This document shows, piece by piece, positions 6,344 through 15,407 of a stretch of DNA of 64,000 nt (position 1 is the first letter of the stretch; every line of letters starts with the position of its first letter). The notes under the pieces are model-generated. The model saw nothing but the letters and a program-made list of their open reading frames with translations, had not been told where the DNA came from and ran no database searches. The position numbers and the translations under genes were made by a program. Source of the DNA: Bacillus sp. FJAT-45037 (lineage in GTDB: Bacteria; Bacillota; Bacilli; Bacillales; Bacillaceae_D); assembly GCF_002797325.1 (NCBI RefSeq), contig NZ_KZ454938.1, positions 2,058,267 to 2,122,266 on the forward strand, given 5' to 3'.

Positions 6344-8869
6344 ATGATTGTAATCATCTCCCATCAAAACGTTGATTTTGACGGCCTGGCTTCTATGAAA
6401 GCAGCTCAAAAATTGTATCCGGACGCTATAGTTGCAATCTCAGATAAATTAGATACAAGTGTCACTCCTTATATGGCGATCTATCGCGACGCACTAGAAT
6501 TTATGTTATATCAAGACATTAATTGGCATGATGTTTCGACACTCATTCTCGTTGATGTTGCTACACTTAAACGTACGGGCATTCCTCAGGGTGATCTAAG
6601 TGATACGATAAACACCATCATTTACGACCATCATCCACCCTTCATATGTGATACATACAAACAAATTGAAAAAGTCGGCTCAACCACCACCCTCCTACTC
6701 GAACAAATGATAGAAAAAGGTATGAAACTTTCTTCTAATGAGGCTACATTATTTGGGTTAGGTTTATACTCAGACACAGGAAATTTTACGTTTGATACAA
6801 CAACGAATCGAGACTTTAGAGTTGCTGCCTATTTATTTGAACAAGGATTAGACATCGAACTTGTCAATCGATTTGTGGCACCTTCTTTCTCAGAAACAGA
6901 GCAGAAATTATTTGAGCAACTGTATGATCATCAACATGTCATTCATAAACAAGGTCTAACGATTGTTACCTCCTTTTTTGAACAGAAGAAATATCAAAAT
7001 GGTTTAGGCACTCTTGCCGGGAAACTACTTGATACGAATTCAGCCGATGCTATTATTCTTGCAGTGAGGATGGACAAGCACGTTTACATTAGTTGTCGAG
7101 CAAACTCTTCTCGTATCGACTTTGGTCCATTCATAAAAAAACTAGGGGGTGGCGGCCATGCACAAGCGGCTTCGGCTATACTAAAGAAATCATCTATAGA
7201 ATCCGCAAAAGAATTGATTGATGAGCTACATCCTCTTATTATTGAGAAGGCAACCTTGGCAAAAGACATGATGAGTTCTCCCGTAAAGATGATGAACGAA
7301 AATGATTCCGTTGATGAGACAAAACAGGCTATGATTCGTTTCGGACATACTGGATTTCCAGTCATTGATGACACAGGTAGAATTGTGGGTTTGATTTCGC
7401 GCAGAGATATCGATAAAGCTTCTCATCATCAATACGGACACGCTCCAGTCAAAGGATACATGACCAGAGAGATCGTTACGCTGCCACCATCAGCTACATT
7501 AGAAGAAATTCAAAGAACAATGATTCAACATAACATTGGTCGTATTCCGATCGTCGATCATGATGTAGTCGTTGGACTCATTTCTCGAACAAATGTCATT
7601 GCACAACTCCAAAAAAAATCAGATCTTCATGCACCTGAAACATTAATTGATCAAATGAAGGACAATCTTCCTAAAGAAACTTTTACATTACTAAATCAAA
7701 TTGGACAAGAAGCGGATCGCCTTAACATTCGCGCTTTTTTAGTCGGAGGATTTGTGCGTGATTTACTGTTAAATCGTTCTAACGAAGACTTGGATGTAGT
7801 TATCGAGGGCAACGGTATAGACTTTGCGAAAGCTTTGGCTTACACCTATGGAGGCGAAGTAAAAGAACATGAAAGCTTTGGTACGGCTACGTGGACGACA
7901 ACAGATGGGGAAAAGATAGATGTCGTCACATGCCGTACCGAATACTATGAAGAGTCAGCCTCCCTTCCGACTGTGCGCGCTTCTAACATTCATGAGGATT
8001 TGACGCGACGAGACTTTACGATAAATGCGATGGCGATGGTGATTTCTGCCGATTCCTTCGGTCAGTTAATTGATGATTATAACGGGTTAAAAGATTTAAA
8101 AGAAGGTAACATACGTATTCTTCACTCATTAAGCTTTATAGAGGATCCGACTCGAATTTTTCGTGCCGTTCGATTTGCAAACCGCTTCGGCTACCGTATT
8201 GATTCCAATACAAAAAGGTTTGCGAAAGCAGCTGTTGAACCACTTAAGACATTAAGTCAAAACCGCTTGATGCAAGAGTTGAGCTTGATACGGAAGGAAA
8301 CAACAAGCATCGCTCCTTTTAAAATGCTTGATGACCTTCTGATTTGGAAAAATTTAATGGGAATCACTGTAACAGATGAAGAATATGCTCACGCAAGAAG
8401 CATATTAAACGAGATGGATGCTAATGTTTTTTATATTTTAACCTCCCTTTGTTACCACAAAGATAATTGGAATGAGCTGCTTCAACCTTATATTTTAACG
8501 GCTAAGTCTCGTTTATTTGTGCAAGACCTAGCCGAAGTAAGACAAGAATTAGAACTAGATATTCCATCGATGGATCAATTGCATGAAAAACTTTATACGA
8601 TTTCCGATGAGGTGCTAGTATTCCTTTCCCTTGATCGATGTTTAAAACAACATAAAATAATAGATGCCTATTATAAACAACGAAGCCTGCTAACACCTCT
8701 TTTAACGGGTGATGATTTAATTGAGGCTGGAATGAAGCCCAGCCCAGAATTTCGTAAGATTCTTTTTGCAGCGGAGAAAAAACAAATGAATCAAACGTTA
8801 ACGACAAAAGAGGAAGCATTATCGTGGCTTAAGTCTATACAGAATGAAAAAGAAGCTAACCAATTTTAA
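6344..8869 (+). CDS. DHH-CBS-tRNA nucleotidyltransferase fusion (A-adding/CCA-adding type)
   Basis: 841 residues in three parts. The N-terminal DHH phosphoesterase (about 1-290) has IIYDHHPP near residue 95 and GGGGHAQAAS near 268. Two CBS domains follow (about 305-420), which may sense adenine nucleotides. The class II nucleotidyltransferase starts near 460 with GGFVRD, metal-binding DLD, RRDFTINAMA, and the EDPTR template motif near 600. Family knowledge: related DHH-CBS fusions in Aquifex and some alkaliphilic bacilli add the terminal A of the tRNA CCA end, with a separate CC-adding enzyme elsewhere. The sequence alone does not settle A-adding versus CCA-adding. The ATG at 6344 is preferred over TTG at 6338, which overlaps the ribosome site. 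Confidence 0.9.
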   Translation: MIVIISHQNVDFDGLASMKAAQKLYPDAIVAISDKLDTSVTPYMAIYRDALEFMLYQDINWHDVSTLILVDVATLKRTGIPQGDLSDTINTIIYDHHPPFICDTYKQIEKVGSTTTLLLEQMIEKGMKLSSNEATLFGLGLYSDTGNFTFDTTTNRDFRVAAYLFEQGLDIELVNRFVAPSFSETEQKLFEQLYDHQHVIHKQGLTIVTSFFEQKKYQNGLGTLAGKLLDTNSADAIILAVRMDKHVYISCRANSSRIDFGPFIKKLGGGGHAQAASAILKKSSIESAKELIDELHPLIIEKATLAKDMMSSPVKMMNENDSVDETKQAMIRFGHTGFPVIDDTGRIVGLISRRDIDKASHHQYGHAPVKGYMTREIVTLPPSATLEEIQRTMIQHNIGRIPIVDHDVVVGLISRTNVIAQLQKKSDLHAPETLIDQMKDNLPKETFTLLNQIGQEADRLNIRAFLVGGFVRDLLLNRSNEDLDVVIEGNGIDFAKALAYTYGGEVKEHESFGTATWTTTDGEKIDVVTCRTEYYEESASLPTVRASNIHEDLTRRDFTINAMAMVISADSFGQLIDDYNGLKDLKEGNIRILHSLSFIEDPTRIFRAVRFANRFGYRIDSNTKRFAKAAVEPLKTLSQNRLMQELSLIRKETTSIAPFKMLDDLLIWKNLMGITVTDEEYAHARSILNEMDANVFYILTSLCYHKDNWNELLQPYILTAKSRLFVQDLAEVRQELELDIPSMDQLHEKLYTISDEVLVFLSLDRCLKQHKIIDAYYKQRSLLTPLLTGDDLIEAGMKPSPEFRKILFAAEKKQMNQTLTTKEEALSWLKSIQNEKEANQF

Positions 8870-8883
8870 TGGCTAGCTTCTTT
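8849..8883. terminator. Bidirectional terminator between convergent genes
   Basis: GAAGCTA-a-CCA pairs with TGG-c-TAGCTTC around a 7-base loop, with A and T runs on the two sides. It overlaps the stop of the nucleotidyltransferase gene and precedes the stop of the CoA transferase on the other strand. Confidence 0.8.
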
Positions 8884-8888
8884 TCCCT

Positions 8889-10172
8889 CTATAAATACCC
8901 TAACTCTTTCGCTTGTTCTGTCAGTTCATCTCTAAAACTAGGATGCGCGATTTGAATAAGCGCTTGTGTTCGTTCACGGATCGTTTTGCCACGAAGCTTG
9001 GCTACCCCATACTCGGTGACGATGTAATCAACATCATTTTTTGAGGTGGTTACTACAGAACCTTGTGCTAATGTCGGAACGATCTTTGAAATTGTGCCAT
9101 TTTTCGTTGTTGAGTGCAAACAAATAATCCCTTTACCATTTTTAGACATTCGAGCACCGATGCCAAAATCACCTTGACCTCCCGTTGAAGAGTAATATCT
9201 TCCGCCGATCGATTCAGAGTTACATTGTCCTAAAAAATCAACTTCTATCGTAGCATTAATCGTAACTAATTGATTAATAGTGGCGATCAGTTTGCTATCA
9301 TTTGTTTCATCCACAGGATACATTTGTACTTGCTTGTTTTCATGCATAAAGTCATAAAGGCGCTTCGTACCAAACGCAAACGTTGCGGTCATGCTACCTT
9401 TATGTAAAGGGTTTGACATATTTGTAACAGCCCCACTTTCAAATAAATCAACGACTTTATCAGGGATCATCTCTGTAAAGATGGTTAACTCGCGATGATT
9501 TTTCAAGAAATTCATAATTGCATTTGGAATCGCTCCGAACCCAATTTGTAATGTATCTCCGTCTTGGATCAAATCTGCAACCGTCTTTCCAATAATTTCA
9601 TCTTCTGGACGCAACGGAATATCTGGTGTAACAGGTAATAAGGCATCATTTTCATACAGCGCATCAATGTCATCAATATGAATTCGGTTTTGACCAAATG
9701 TTCTCGGCATATTTTTATTTACTTCTAAAATAATGCGTTTGGCTGTTTTTAATAATGGAGCGACATAATCACAGTTTGTTCCTAATGAAAAGTAACCCTC
9801 TTCATCAATCGGTGAAACCGTCGCCATAATCACTTGCTGATCGGTCGCCTCTTTTAAGATCTCAGGTAAATCTGAAAAATGATTTGGTAAAAGATCAATT
9901 TCATGATCGTAAAAAGCTCGACGCTCATCTTTATTTAAAAACATAGAGACAACTTTAACTTTTTTCGGGTCAAATGAAATCACTGGATGTAATGATAGCA
10001 TTTGGTACAAACGATTACCCTCTAACGCATCGTGATGAACCAAAGCTTGCATCAAAGCAGGCGGCTCACCGACAGCTAGTGGTACGATAATATCCTCACC
10101 AGGCTCTATACCTGACACAGCTTCCAACGATGTATTAACTCGTTTATGAATGTATTTGTCGTGTATACTCAT
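8889..10172 (-). CDS. Acetyl-CoA hydrolase/CoA-transferase family protein
   Basis: 427 residues, family I CoA transferase of the 4-hydroxybutyrate/succinate:acetate type. It would move CoA between short acyl groups in the cytoplasm. Visible marks are VGEPPALMQALVHH near the N-terminus, LQIGFGAIPNAIMNFL, and the conserved SSTGGQGDFGIGARMSKNGK, then VTTSKNDVDYIVTEYGVAKLRGKT at the C-terminal domain that defines the family. The start has AGGAGGAATATGAG upstream. It is a single gene bounded by a terminator and a 385-bp upstream gap. The exact substrate cannot be assigned. Confidence 0.85.
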   Translation of the reverse strand: MSIHDKYIHKRVNTSLEAVSGIEPGEDIIVPLAVGEPPALMQALVHHDALEGNRLYQMLSLHPVISFDPKKVKVVSMFLNKDERRAFYDHEIDLLPNHFSDLPEILKEATDQQVIMATVSPIDEEGYFSLGTNCDYVAPLLKTAKRIILEVNKNMPRTFGQNRIHIDDIDALYENDALLPVTPDIPLRPEDEIIGKTVADLIQDGDTLQIGFGAIPNAIMNFLKNHRELTIFTEMIPDKVVDLFESGAVTNMSNPLHKGSMTATFAFGTKRLYDFMHENKQVQMYPVDETNDSKLIATINQLVTINATIEVDFLGQCNSESIGGRYYSSTGGQGDFGIGARMSKNGKGIICLHSTTKNGTISKIVPTLAQGSVVTTSKNDVDYIVTEYGVAKLRGKTIRERTQALIQIAHPSFRDELTEQAKELGYL

Positions 10173-10557
10173 CTCATATTCCTCCTAGAATACTGTAGGA
10201 TTCCCAACATTTCTTCTTATGGTTTATCTCTCTCTAAGCAATAATAATACTATGTTCTACTTATCCAACCAAGGTAGATCGCTTCTTTTTTTAACGAAAG
10301 AAAAAAGTAATAGTATTCAGTAAAATCCGATTACTTGGCTTTCATGTTTTTCTTTGCTTTAGTGTGTGTCTATCAGATAAAAACAAACATGAATAACATT
10401 CCAATAAGTCAGTCGTTTGAAGTAGAATACTGTCGTTATTTATAAGTTTTTCGTAATTTCCCACAGTCATAACAACAAAATCTGCTATAATGAAAGACGT
10501 TATCATTTTTCATTCATGTTTTATTTCTTATTTTACTGTTTGTTAGGAGGATATTAG
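10173..10557. other. Divergent intergenic region, 385 bp
   Basis: AT-rich region between the CoA-transferase gene (minus) and the LCP gene (plus). The only strong signal is the extended -10 at 10483-10491, described separately. No small gene, riboswitch or clear catabolite-response element was seen. Confidence 0.5.
10483..10491 (+). promoter_or_regulatory. Extended -10 promoter for the LCP gene
   Basis: TGCTATAAT gives a perfect extended -10 (TGnTATAAT) 67 bases before the LCP start. No good -35 hexamer sits 16-18 bases further upstream, as often with extended -10 promoters. Confidence 0.6.
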
Positions 10558-11616
10558 GTGGATACTCGCACGAATCGATCATTAAGACGCAGACGCCAAC
10601 CACGAAAACGTAAAAAAGTGTTTATTTCTTTTTTAATTGTTTTCTCGTTGCTGTTTCTTTCAACAGCCGCCTTTGCAGTCATTCAATTTGAATTAGGGAA
10701 GAATACTGCAACTAAAAATATAGACAACAATCAAACGGATTCCGATGAGGTTACAGACGATATTGAAGATGAAACTGAATTCAATTCAAAAGAACCTGAG
10801 AATAACGAGCCGATTAACGTGCTTCTTATCGGTGTCGACACAGCTGATGATGAGCCAGCGAGAACCGATACCATTATGGTTGCTCAATACAATCCAAAAA
10901 CCGGTGATGCCAAACTTGCATCCATCATGCGTGACACTTATGTTGAAATTCCAGGTTATCGTGATAATAAAATCAATGCATCATTTTTCTTAGGGGGACC
11001 TGATTTATTACGTCAAACCCTTGAGCATAATTTCGGATTAGACCTTCATTATTACGCAATGGTTAACTTTGATGGCTTTATTGAAGTCGTCGATACCATT
11101 GCACCTAACGGGGTTGAAGTAGATGTCGAAAATCGTATGTACTATAGTGTTGGTAATACCGTTATCGACTTCCAACCGGGCCTGCAAACATTCGATGGCC
11201 ACGATGCTTTAAACTACGTACGATTCAGAAGTGATCGGAATAATGACTTTGGACGAGTAGAGCGACAACAAGAAATGTTATCGATTTTAAAGGATGAACT
11301 TTTAACCTTGTCAGGAATTACCCGAGTTCCTCGTTTAGTTGGCTCACTTGAACCTTATATTAATACCAACTTAAGAACGACTAGAATTCTTAGCCTCGGA
11401 CGAGATTTCTTACTCAACCCAGTGGATGATATTGATACATTACGTATTCCTGTCCAGAACGGATATACAGATAAACATTATAGTCATGCTGGTGCAGTGT
11501 TAGAGCTTGATTTCGAGAAAAATCGTGAAGCGATCACTTCTTTTTTCTCTGAATCTTCAGCTACTCTTGCAAAAGACTCAACTGAGGATGAGGAAAAAAC
11601 TGAAGATGATATGTAA
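10558..11616 (+). CDS. LytR-CpsA-Psr (LCP) family protein
   Basis: 352 residues. A short basic cytoplasmic tail (RRRRQPRKRKK) precedes one membrane helix (about 22-42), then an acidic linker and an extracellular LCP domain starting PINVLLIGVDTADDE. Conserved LCP elements include the arginines in RTDTIMVAQYN and MRDTYVEIPG and the later LNYVRFRSD. LCP enzymes transfer teichoic acid or other anionic glycopolymers from the lipid carrier to peptidoglycan. B. subtilis has three paralogues (TagT, TagU, TagV), and I cannot say which one this matches. The start is GTG with GGAGG eight bases upstream. The C-terminus is highly acidic. Confidence 0.9.
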   Translation: MDTRTNRSLRRRRQPRKRKKVFISFLIVFSLLFLSTAAFAVIQFELGKNTATKNIDNNQTDSDEVTDDIEDETEFNSKEPENNEPINVLLIGVDTADDEPARTDTIMVAQYNPKTGDAKLASIMRDTYVEIPGYRDNKINASFFLGGPDLLRQTLEHNFGLDLHYYAMVNFDGFIEVVDTIAPNGVEVDVENRMYYSVGNTVIDFQPGLQTFDGHDALNYVRFRSDRNNDFGRVERQQEMLSILKDELLTLSGITRVPRLVGSLEPYINTNLRTTRILSLGRDFLLNPVDDIDTLRIPVQNGYTDKHYSHAGAVLELDFEKNREAITSFFSESSATLAKDSTEDEEKTEDDM

Positions 11617-11620
11617 AAAA

Positions 11621-11646
11621 ACTCATTGACCGATTGGTCAATGAGT
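11621..11646. terminator. Bidirectional terminator, LCP gene and fabF
   Basis: ACTCATTGACC, loop GATT, GGTCAATGAGT, with A6 on the left and T7 on the right. Confidence 0.92.
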
Positions 11647-11656
11647 TTTTTTGTCC

Positions 11657-12898
11657 TTATGCTTGATAGCTTTTAAATACTAATGTTGCATTATGTCCAC
11701 CAAAACCTAATGAGTTGTTTAATACTGCACGTACCGTTTGTTTTCTAGCTTCATTCGGAACATAGTCTAGATCACAATCGGGATCAGCTGTTTCGTAATT
11801 AATTGTCGGTGGGATGATCCCTTCTTTAATCGCTTTTACACAGAAAATCGATTCAACTGCACCAGCTGCACCTAGTAAATGACCGGTCATTGACTTAGTT
11901 GAACTAATCGCCAGTTTTTTCGCATGATCACCAAAGACTGCCTTCACAGCCATTGTTTCAAACTTATCATTGTAAGGTGTGCTTGTTCCGTGTGCATTCA
12001 TGTAATCAATATCTTCTGGAGTAAGACCCGCATCCTCAATAGCGATCTTCATCGCGCGCGCTCCGCCTTCACCTTCTGGCGCTGGTGCCGTTATATGATG
12101 TGCATCTCCTGTCGCACCGTATCCTGAAATTTCCGCATAAATTGTTGCTCCACGTTTCTCTGCCGACTCAAGGCTTTCTAAAATAAGAATGCCAGCGCCT
12201 TCTCCCATCACAAATCCATCGCGATTCGCATCAAATGGACGCGAAGCTCTCTCAGGGTTATCCGTTGTTGTTACTGCTTTTGCTGCACAGAACCCAGCCA
12301 CAGACATATTCGTAATAGGTGCCTCAGCTCCGCCCGTAATCATGACATCCGCATCGCCTCGTTCAATGACTTTAAATGCATCACCGATTGAATTAGTTCC
12401 TGAAGCGCAAGCGGTTACGGAACATGAGTTAATTCCTTTGGCTCCTGTAATAATTGAAACTTGACCTGAAGCCATATCTGGAATCAGCATTGGGACGAAG
12501 AACGGACTCACTCGTTTATGTCCTTTTTCAATAAAGATACGGAATTGCTGTTCAAAGGTTTCCATTCCGCCGATACCTGAACCAATCCACACACCTACTC
12601 GGTTGGCGATATCCTCTGTCACTTCTAATTTTGCATCCTTTAACGCCATAAGTGACGCTGCAACTGCAAATTGAGTGAATCGATCCATTCTACGTGCTTC
12701 TTTTTTATCCATAAATTCACTCGGATCAAATCCATCAACCTCTGCTGCTACTTTCATCGGAAACTCTTCTGCATTAACACGAGTTAACATTCCAATGCCA
12801 GACTGACCTTGAATAGCTTGTTCCCACGTAGTATCAACATTCAAACCAAGCGGTGTGACAGCTCCAATTCCCGTTACAACAACACGTCTTTTATTCAC
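11657..12898 (-). CDS. fabF: Beta-ketoacyl-ACP synthase II
   Basis: Condenses malonyl-ACP with acyl-ACP during fatty acid elongation. 413 residues from the GTG at 12898, the same length I recall for B. subtilis FabF. That start is chosen because AAGGAG lies nine bases upstream; the longer frame begins with TTG at 12904. The catalytic triad is visible: Cys in [11 protein letters not shown] (about 164), His in [11 protein letters not shown] and His in [15 protein letters not shown]. It lies 51 bases after fabH on the same strand and shares its FapR-type control. A terminator follows. Confidence 0.97.
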   Translation of the reverse strand: MNKRRVVVTGIGAVTPLGLNVDTTWEQAIQGQSGIGMLTRVNAEEFPMKVAAEVDGFDPSEFMDKKEARRMDRFTQFAVAASLMALKDAKLEVTEDIANRVGVWIGSGIGGMETFEQQFRIFIEKGHKRVSPFFVPMLIPDMASGQVSIITGAKGINSCSVTACASGTNSIGDAFKVIERGDADVMITGGAEAPITNMSVAGFCAAKAVTTTDNPERASRPFDANRDGFVMGEGAGILILESLESAEKRGATIYAEISGYGATGDAHHITAPAPEGEGGARAMKIAIEDAGLTPEDIDYMNAHGTSTPYNDKFETMAVKAVFGDHAKKLAISSTKSMTGHLLGAAGAVESIFCVKAIKEGIIPPTINYETADPDCDLDYVPNEARKQTVRAVLNNSLGFGGHNATLVFKSYQA

Positions 12899-12949
12899 TA
12901 CCAATCGCTCCTTTTATCATCCATATTTAATAAGTATATTCGATTCTTC

Positions 12950-13888
12950 TTAACGTCCCCAACGAAGGGCTACAGATCCCCAAACAAGACCTGCTCCAAA
13001 ACCAACAAGGACTAAAAGATCTCCGTCTTTAATTTTACCATTTTTTAGTTCGTCGACCATCGCCATCGGAATGGATGCAGATGAGGTATTTCCGTACTTA
13101 TGAACGGTTTTTAACATTTTTTCTACTGGTAGCTCAAGACGTTCTCTTGAAGCTTCCATGATGCGAATGTTTGCTTGATGAGGTACAAGGAAGTCAACAT
13201 CTTCTTTCGTTAGACCTGCTTTAGCTAAAACAGATAAAGATGATTCACCCATTTGTCTAACTGCAAACTTAAAGACTTCGCGACCATTCATCTCAAGGTA
13301 ATCATCACGTTTATGAATGTGCATGGCGCCTGCACCATCTGCTCCAAGTTCGAAAGCTAAAATACCTCTATCTTCAGCAACCGGCCCTAACACAGCTGCT
13401 CCAGCCCCGTCACCAAAAAGAACAGCAGTATTACGATTACTAAAGTCCGTTACTTTCGACAATTTCTCTACACCAATCACTAGTACATGCTTATATGAAC
13501 CAGTTTGTATGAATTGTTGTCCTGTTGCTAACCCGTAAATAAACCCCGCACATGCCGCGCTAATATCCATAGCAGCTGCTTGTTTTGCACCTAAACGTTC
13601 TTGAATGAGAGAGGAGACATTTGGAAAATCCATATCAGGTGTCACAGTTGCAACGAGAATTAGATCGATGTCACTTGCAGAAATATTTGCATGCTCTAAT
13701 GCTTCTTTAGCTGCTTCATAAGCCATGTCTGAAGTGTCGACATCGTCTGGTGCAAAGCGACGCTCTTCAATCCCTGTTCGAGTTCGAATCCATTCATCCG
13801 TAGTATCAATCGTTTTTTCAAATTCTGCATTTGTTACAACGCGCTCCCCAACATAACTTCCAATGCCGTAAATACCAGCTTTCACCAT
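12950..13888 (-). CDS. fabH: Beta-ketoacyl-ACP synthase III
   Basis: Starts fatty acid synthesis by condensing an acyl-CoA primer with malonyl-ACP. 312 residues. The catalytic Cys113 is in [12 protein letters not shown], His in [10 protein letters not shown] and Asn in [11 protein letters not shown]. In Bacillus the primer is usually a branched acyl-CoA made from Val, Leu or Ile, but specificity cannot be read here. The start has AAGGGGGAA upstream. First gene of the fabH-fabF pair, with a FapR box 49 bases before its start. The pair follows med-comZ as in B. subtilis. Confidence 0.97.
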   Translation of the reverse strand: MVKAGIYGIGSYVGERVVTNAEFEKTIDTTDEWIRTRTGIEERRFAPDDVDTSDMAYEAAKEALEHANISASDIDLILVATVTPDMDFPNVSSLIQERLGAKQAAAMDISAACAGFIYGLATGQQFIQTGSYKHVLVIGVEKLSKVTDFSNRNTAVLFGDGAGAAVLGPVAEDRGILAFELGADGAGAMHIHKRDDYLEMNGREVFKFAVRQMGESSLSVLAKAGLTKEDVDFLVPHQANIRIMEASRERLELPVEKMLKTVHKYGNTSSASIPMAMVDELKNGKIKDGDLLVLVGFGAGLVWGSVALRWGR

Positions 13889-13936
13889 GTAACAATTCCC
13901 CCTTCATTCATATCAACTTTCTTTTACGAGTTATTA

Positions 13937-13953
13937 TTAGTACCTACTACTAA
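13937..13953 (-). promoter_or_regulatory. FapR operator upstream of fabH
   Basis: TTAGTACCTACTACTAA is a near-perfect 17-bp palindrome that agrees with the FapR box (TTAGTACC-type half sites). FapR represses fatty acid genes until malonyl-CoA accumulates. Its position just upstream of fabH is the same as in B. subtilis fabHA-fabF. Confidence 0.85.
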
Positions 13954-14099
13954 TTTTAGCGTATCCCCTTTCATCTGTCCACCTGTATTTAATGAACAAA
14001 TGTATACATATGGAAACGGGCATTTGTCCTCACACGGAATGATGACTTTGCCCATACACTACTAGAGAAAGTAATGGATTTTGTGTAAGGAGGGTAAAA

Positions 14100-14378
14100 A
14101 TGTCAGAACAAAAACGTAAAGAACAACCGATGGATCCTTTCTCTCAATTAATGTTTGGAACACCACCAGAAGCGAGGCAACCACAAAAAGAGGAGCCAGA
14201 AAAAGTCCCCTCTCAACTCGAACAAATATTAACAATCGTCCAAACCTTGGGTCCGACCTTAGATAAATTAGCTCCACTAATGGGAGTCGTACACACATTC
14301 TTTAAACAAGAACCAAAGAATACAAACGCGACATCAGAAAAACAGGAACAAGTAGAAGAAAAAAGCGACAACGCCTAA
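14100..14378 (+). CDS. Hypothetical protein, 92 aa
   Basis: Not recognised at family level. Ends are hydrophilic and charged (MSEQKRKEQPMDPFSQ; Glu/Lys/Gln tail), with a central amphipathic or hydrophobic stretch QLEQILTIVQTLGPTLDKLAPLMGVV at about 41-66 that could lie on a membrane. The ribosome site AAGGAGGG is strong. Its own terminator overlaps the stop codon. It faces the Gly-Pro repeat gene on the other strand. Confidence 0.7.
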   Translation: MSEQKRKEQPMDPFSQLMFGTPPEARQPQKEEPEKVPSQLEQILTIVQTLGPTLDKLAPLMGVVHTFFKQEPKNTNATSEKQEQVEEKSDNA

Positions 14379-14390
14379 GCGTTGTCGCTT
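14363..14390. terminator. Bidirectional terminator
   Basis: AAGCGACAACGC, loop CTAA, GCGTTGTCGCTT, then a T-rich run. The stop codon of the plus-strand gene is in the loop. Confidence 0.9.
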
Positions 14391-14401
14391 TTCTTCTTCT
14401 G

Positions 14402-14662
14402 TTATCTCCAGTAATTTTGTCCACAATACGGTCCACAGTTTGGACCGAAACTCGGGCCGAAACTAGGACCATAATTCGGACCGAAGTTCGGTCCATAGTT
14501 TGGTCCATAATAAACAGGTGGACGACTGTAATTATTAAAAAGCAACCCACCGATCGCTAGACCTCCCAAGAAAGGGATAAAAGGGAAATAACGTTGATCA
14601 TGATGAGATCCATGACCAGAACGGACCATTTGTTGATACGGTTGATAATGCTGATAGGTCAT
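14402..14662 (-). CDS. Gly-Pro-Asn/Phe/Tyr repeat protein, 86 aa
   Basis: The first third is His/Gln/Tyr-rich (MTYQHYQPYQQMVRSGHGSH), then a short hydrophobic Gly-rich segment FIPFLGGLAIGGLLF (about 28-42). The second half is a tandem tetrapeptide of the form N/S-Y/F-G-P repeated about eight times, which gives a 12-bp DNA repeat at about 14413-14510. The protein ends GPYCGQNYWR with two Cys. The style recalls spore coat or crust proteins of Bacillus, but that is inference from composition. The gene and a weak ribosome site lie between a terminator and an upstream hypothetical gene. Confidence 0.65.
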   Translation of the reverse strand: MTYQHYQPYQQMVRSGHGSHHDQRYFPFIPFLGGLAIGGLLFNNYSRPPVYYGPNYGPNFGPNYGPSFGPSFGPNCGPYCGQNYWR

Positions 14663-14728
14663 TCAACCCAACTCCTTCACATAGATTCTCTACATCGTAT
14701 GGAAGGTCGGTCCTTTTTGAGCGTGTCC

Positions 14729-15061
14729 TTACTCCGATTGTCCTGTGTCCTTCCCAAGCTGTTCCATTAAATCGATGAAAAAACCGTCAAGTTGATTTTT
14801 CAAAGCCTCTTCTTCTGATGTTTTTGCTGTCATTTTTTTCACATATTCATATGATTCTAAAAAGCCTTCTAAATCTCCCGTTCGGATTTGAGCGATACTA
14901 TAATGAACAAATAAACGGATGTGCTCCCCTCCACTATTCTTCATTAATTCTACAAATGGTTTCAACGCTTCAATCGCTTCTTCATTTCTCTTCTCACTAA
15001 CGAGCTTAAACCCTTCTTTCATTTTATCTGCAAAGGCTTGTAATTTTTCTTCTTTTAACAA
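14729..15061 (-). CDS. Hypothetical helical protein, 110 aa
   Basis: Not recognised. It appears all-helical, with tetratricopeptide-like spacing (EAIEALKPFVELMK, then HYSIAQIRTGDLEGFLESYEYVKK), and is acidic at the C-terminus. No signal peptide. AGAGGAGAG is the ribosome site. It occupies the place of yjzB between comZ and fabH in B. subtilis, but I see no similarity that lets me call it that. Confidence 0.7.
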   Translation of the reverse strand: MLKEEKLQAFADKMKEGFKLVSEKRNEEAIEALKPFVELMKNSGGEHIRLFVHYSIAQIRTGDLEGFLESYEYVKKMTAKTSEEEALKNQLDGFFIDLMEQLGKDTGQSE

Positions 15062-15081
15062 AAATAACTCTCCTCTTCATA

Positions 15082-15122
15082 GAAAGAGGCCCCTACCTGA
15101 GCTGTTCAGGTGAGCCTCTTTC
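15082..15122. other. Stem-loop between comZ and the 110-aa gene
   Basis: GAAAGAGGC pairs with GCCTCTTTC and, inside it, ACCTGA with TCAGGT. There is no long U run on the minus strand, so it may be a weak terminator or an mRNA processing site that sets the level of the downstream gene. Confidence 0.6.
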
Positions 15123-15141
15123 ATTTTAATTAGACTTTGGA

Positions 15142-15342
15142 TTATTCACTATCACTCGACTCTTCTTTTCCAAGTTCATACGCTTCGTTCATTACTTTTA
15201 GAAGCATATCTAACATTGGTTGAAGATCGTCCATTCCTAATTCAATCCCTTTTTCATCTAGAAGCTTTTTGCCCTCTGGTAAATGCTTCATCGCAATTTG
15301 CATAAATTTCATATTTAATTCTGGATTACTCAACGCTTTCAC
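15142..15342 (-). CDS. comZ: ComZ-like competence regulator
   Basis: 66 residues, closely resembling B. subtilis ComZ in size and in the pattern FMQIAMKHLPEGKKLLDEKG, then LQPMLDMLLKVMNEAYELGK and an acidic tail. In B. subtilis ComZ lowers expression of the comG operon, which encodes the DNA-uptake pseudopilus. It lies 65 bases after med on the same strand, the order of the B. subtilis med-comZ operon. This supports the name independently of sequence. Confidence 0.85.
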   Translation of the reverse strand: MKALSNPELNMKFMQIAMKHLPEGKKLLDEKGIELGMDDLQPMLDMLLKVMNEAYELGKEESSDSE

Positions 15343-15407
15343 CTCTTCAAAATATATCTCTCGATTCTTAACATACTATGACTACCCATAAAAAAGCAAG
15401 GCAGACC

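Noticed and set aside
14413-14510. Short tandem repeats as a possible CRISPR array
   Set aside because: The 12-bp unit is directly tandem without unique spacers and lies in frame inside a coding region.
15082-15122. Stem-loop as a confident intrinsic terminator
   Set aside because: No U run on the minus strand, so it is listed only as a stem-loop.
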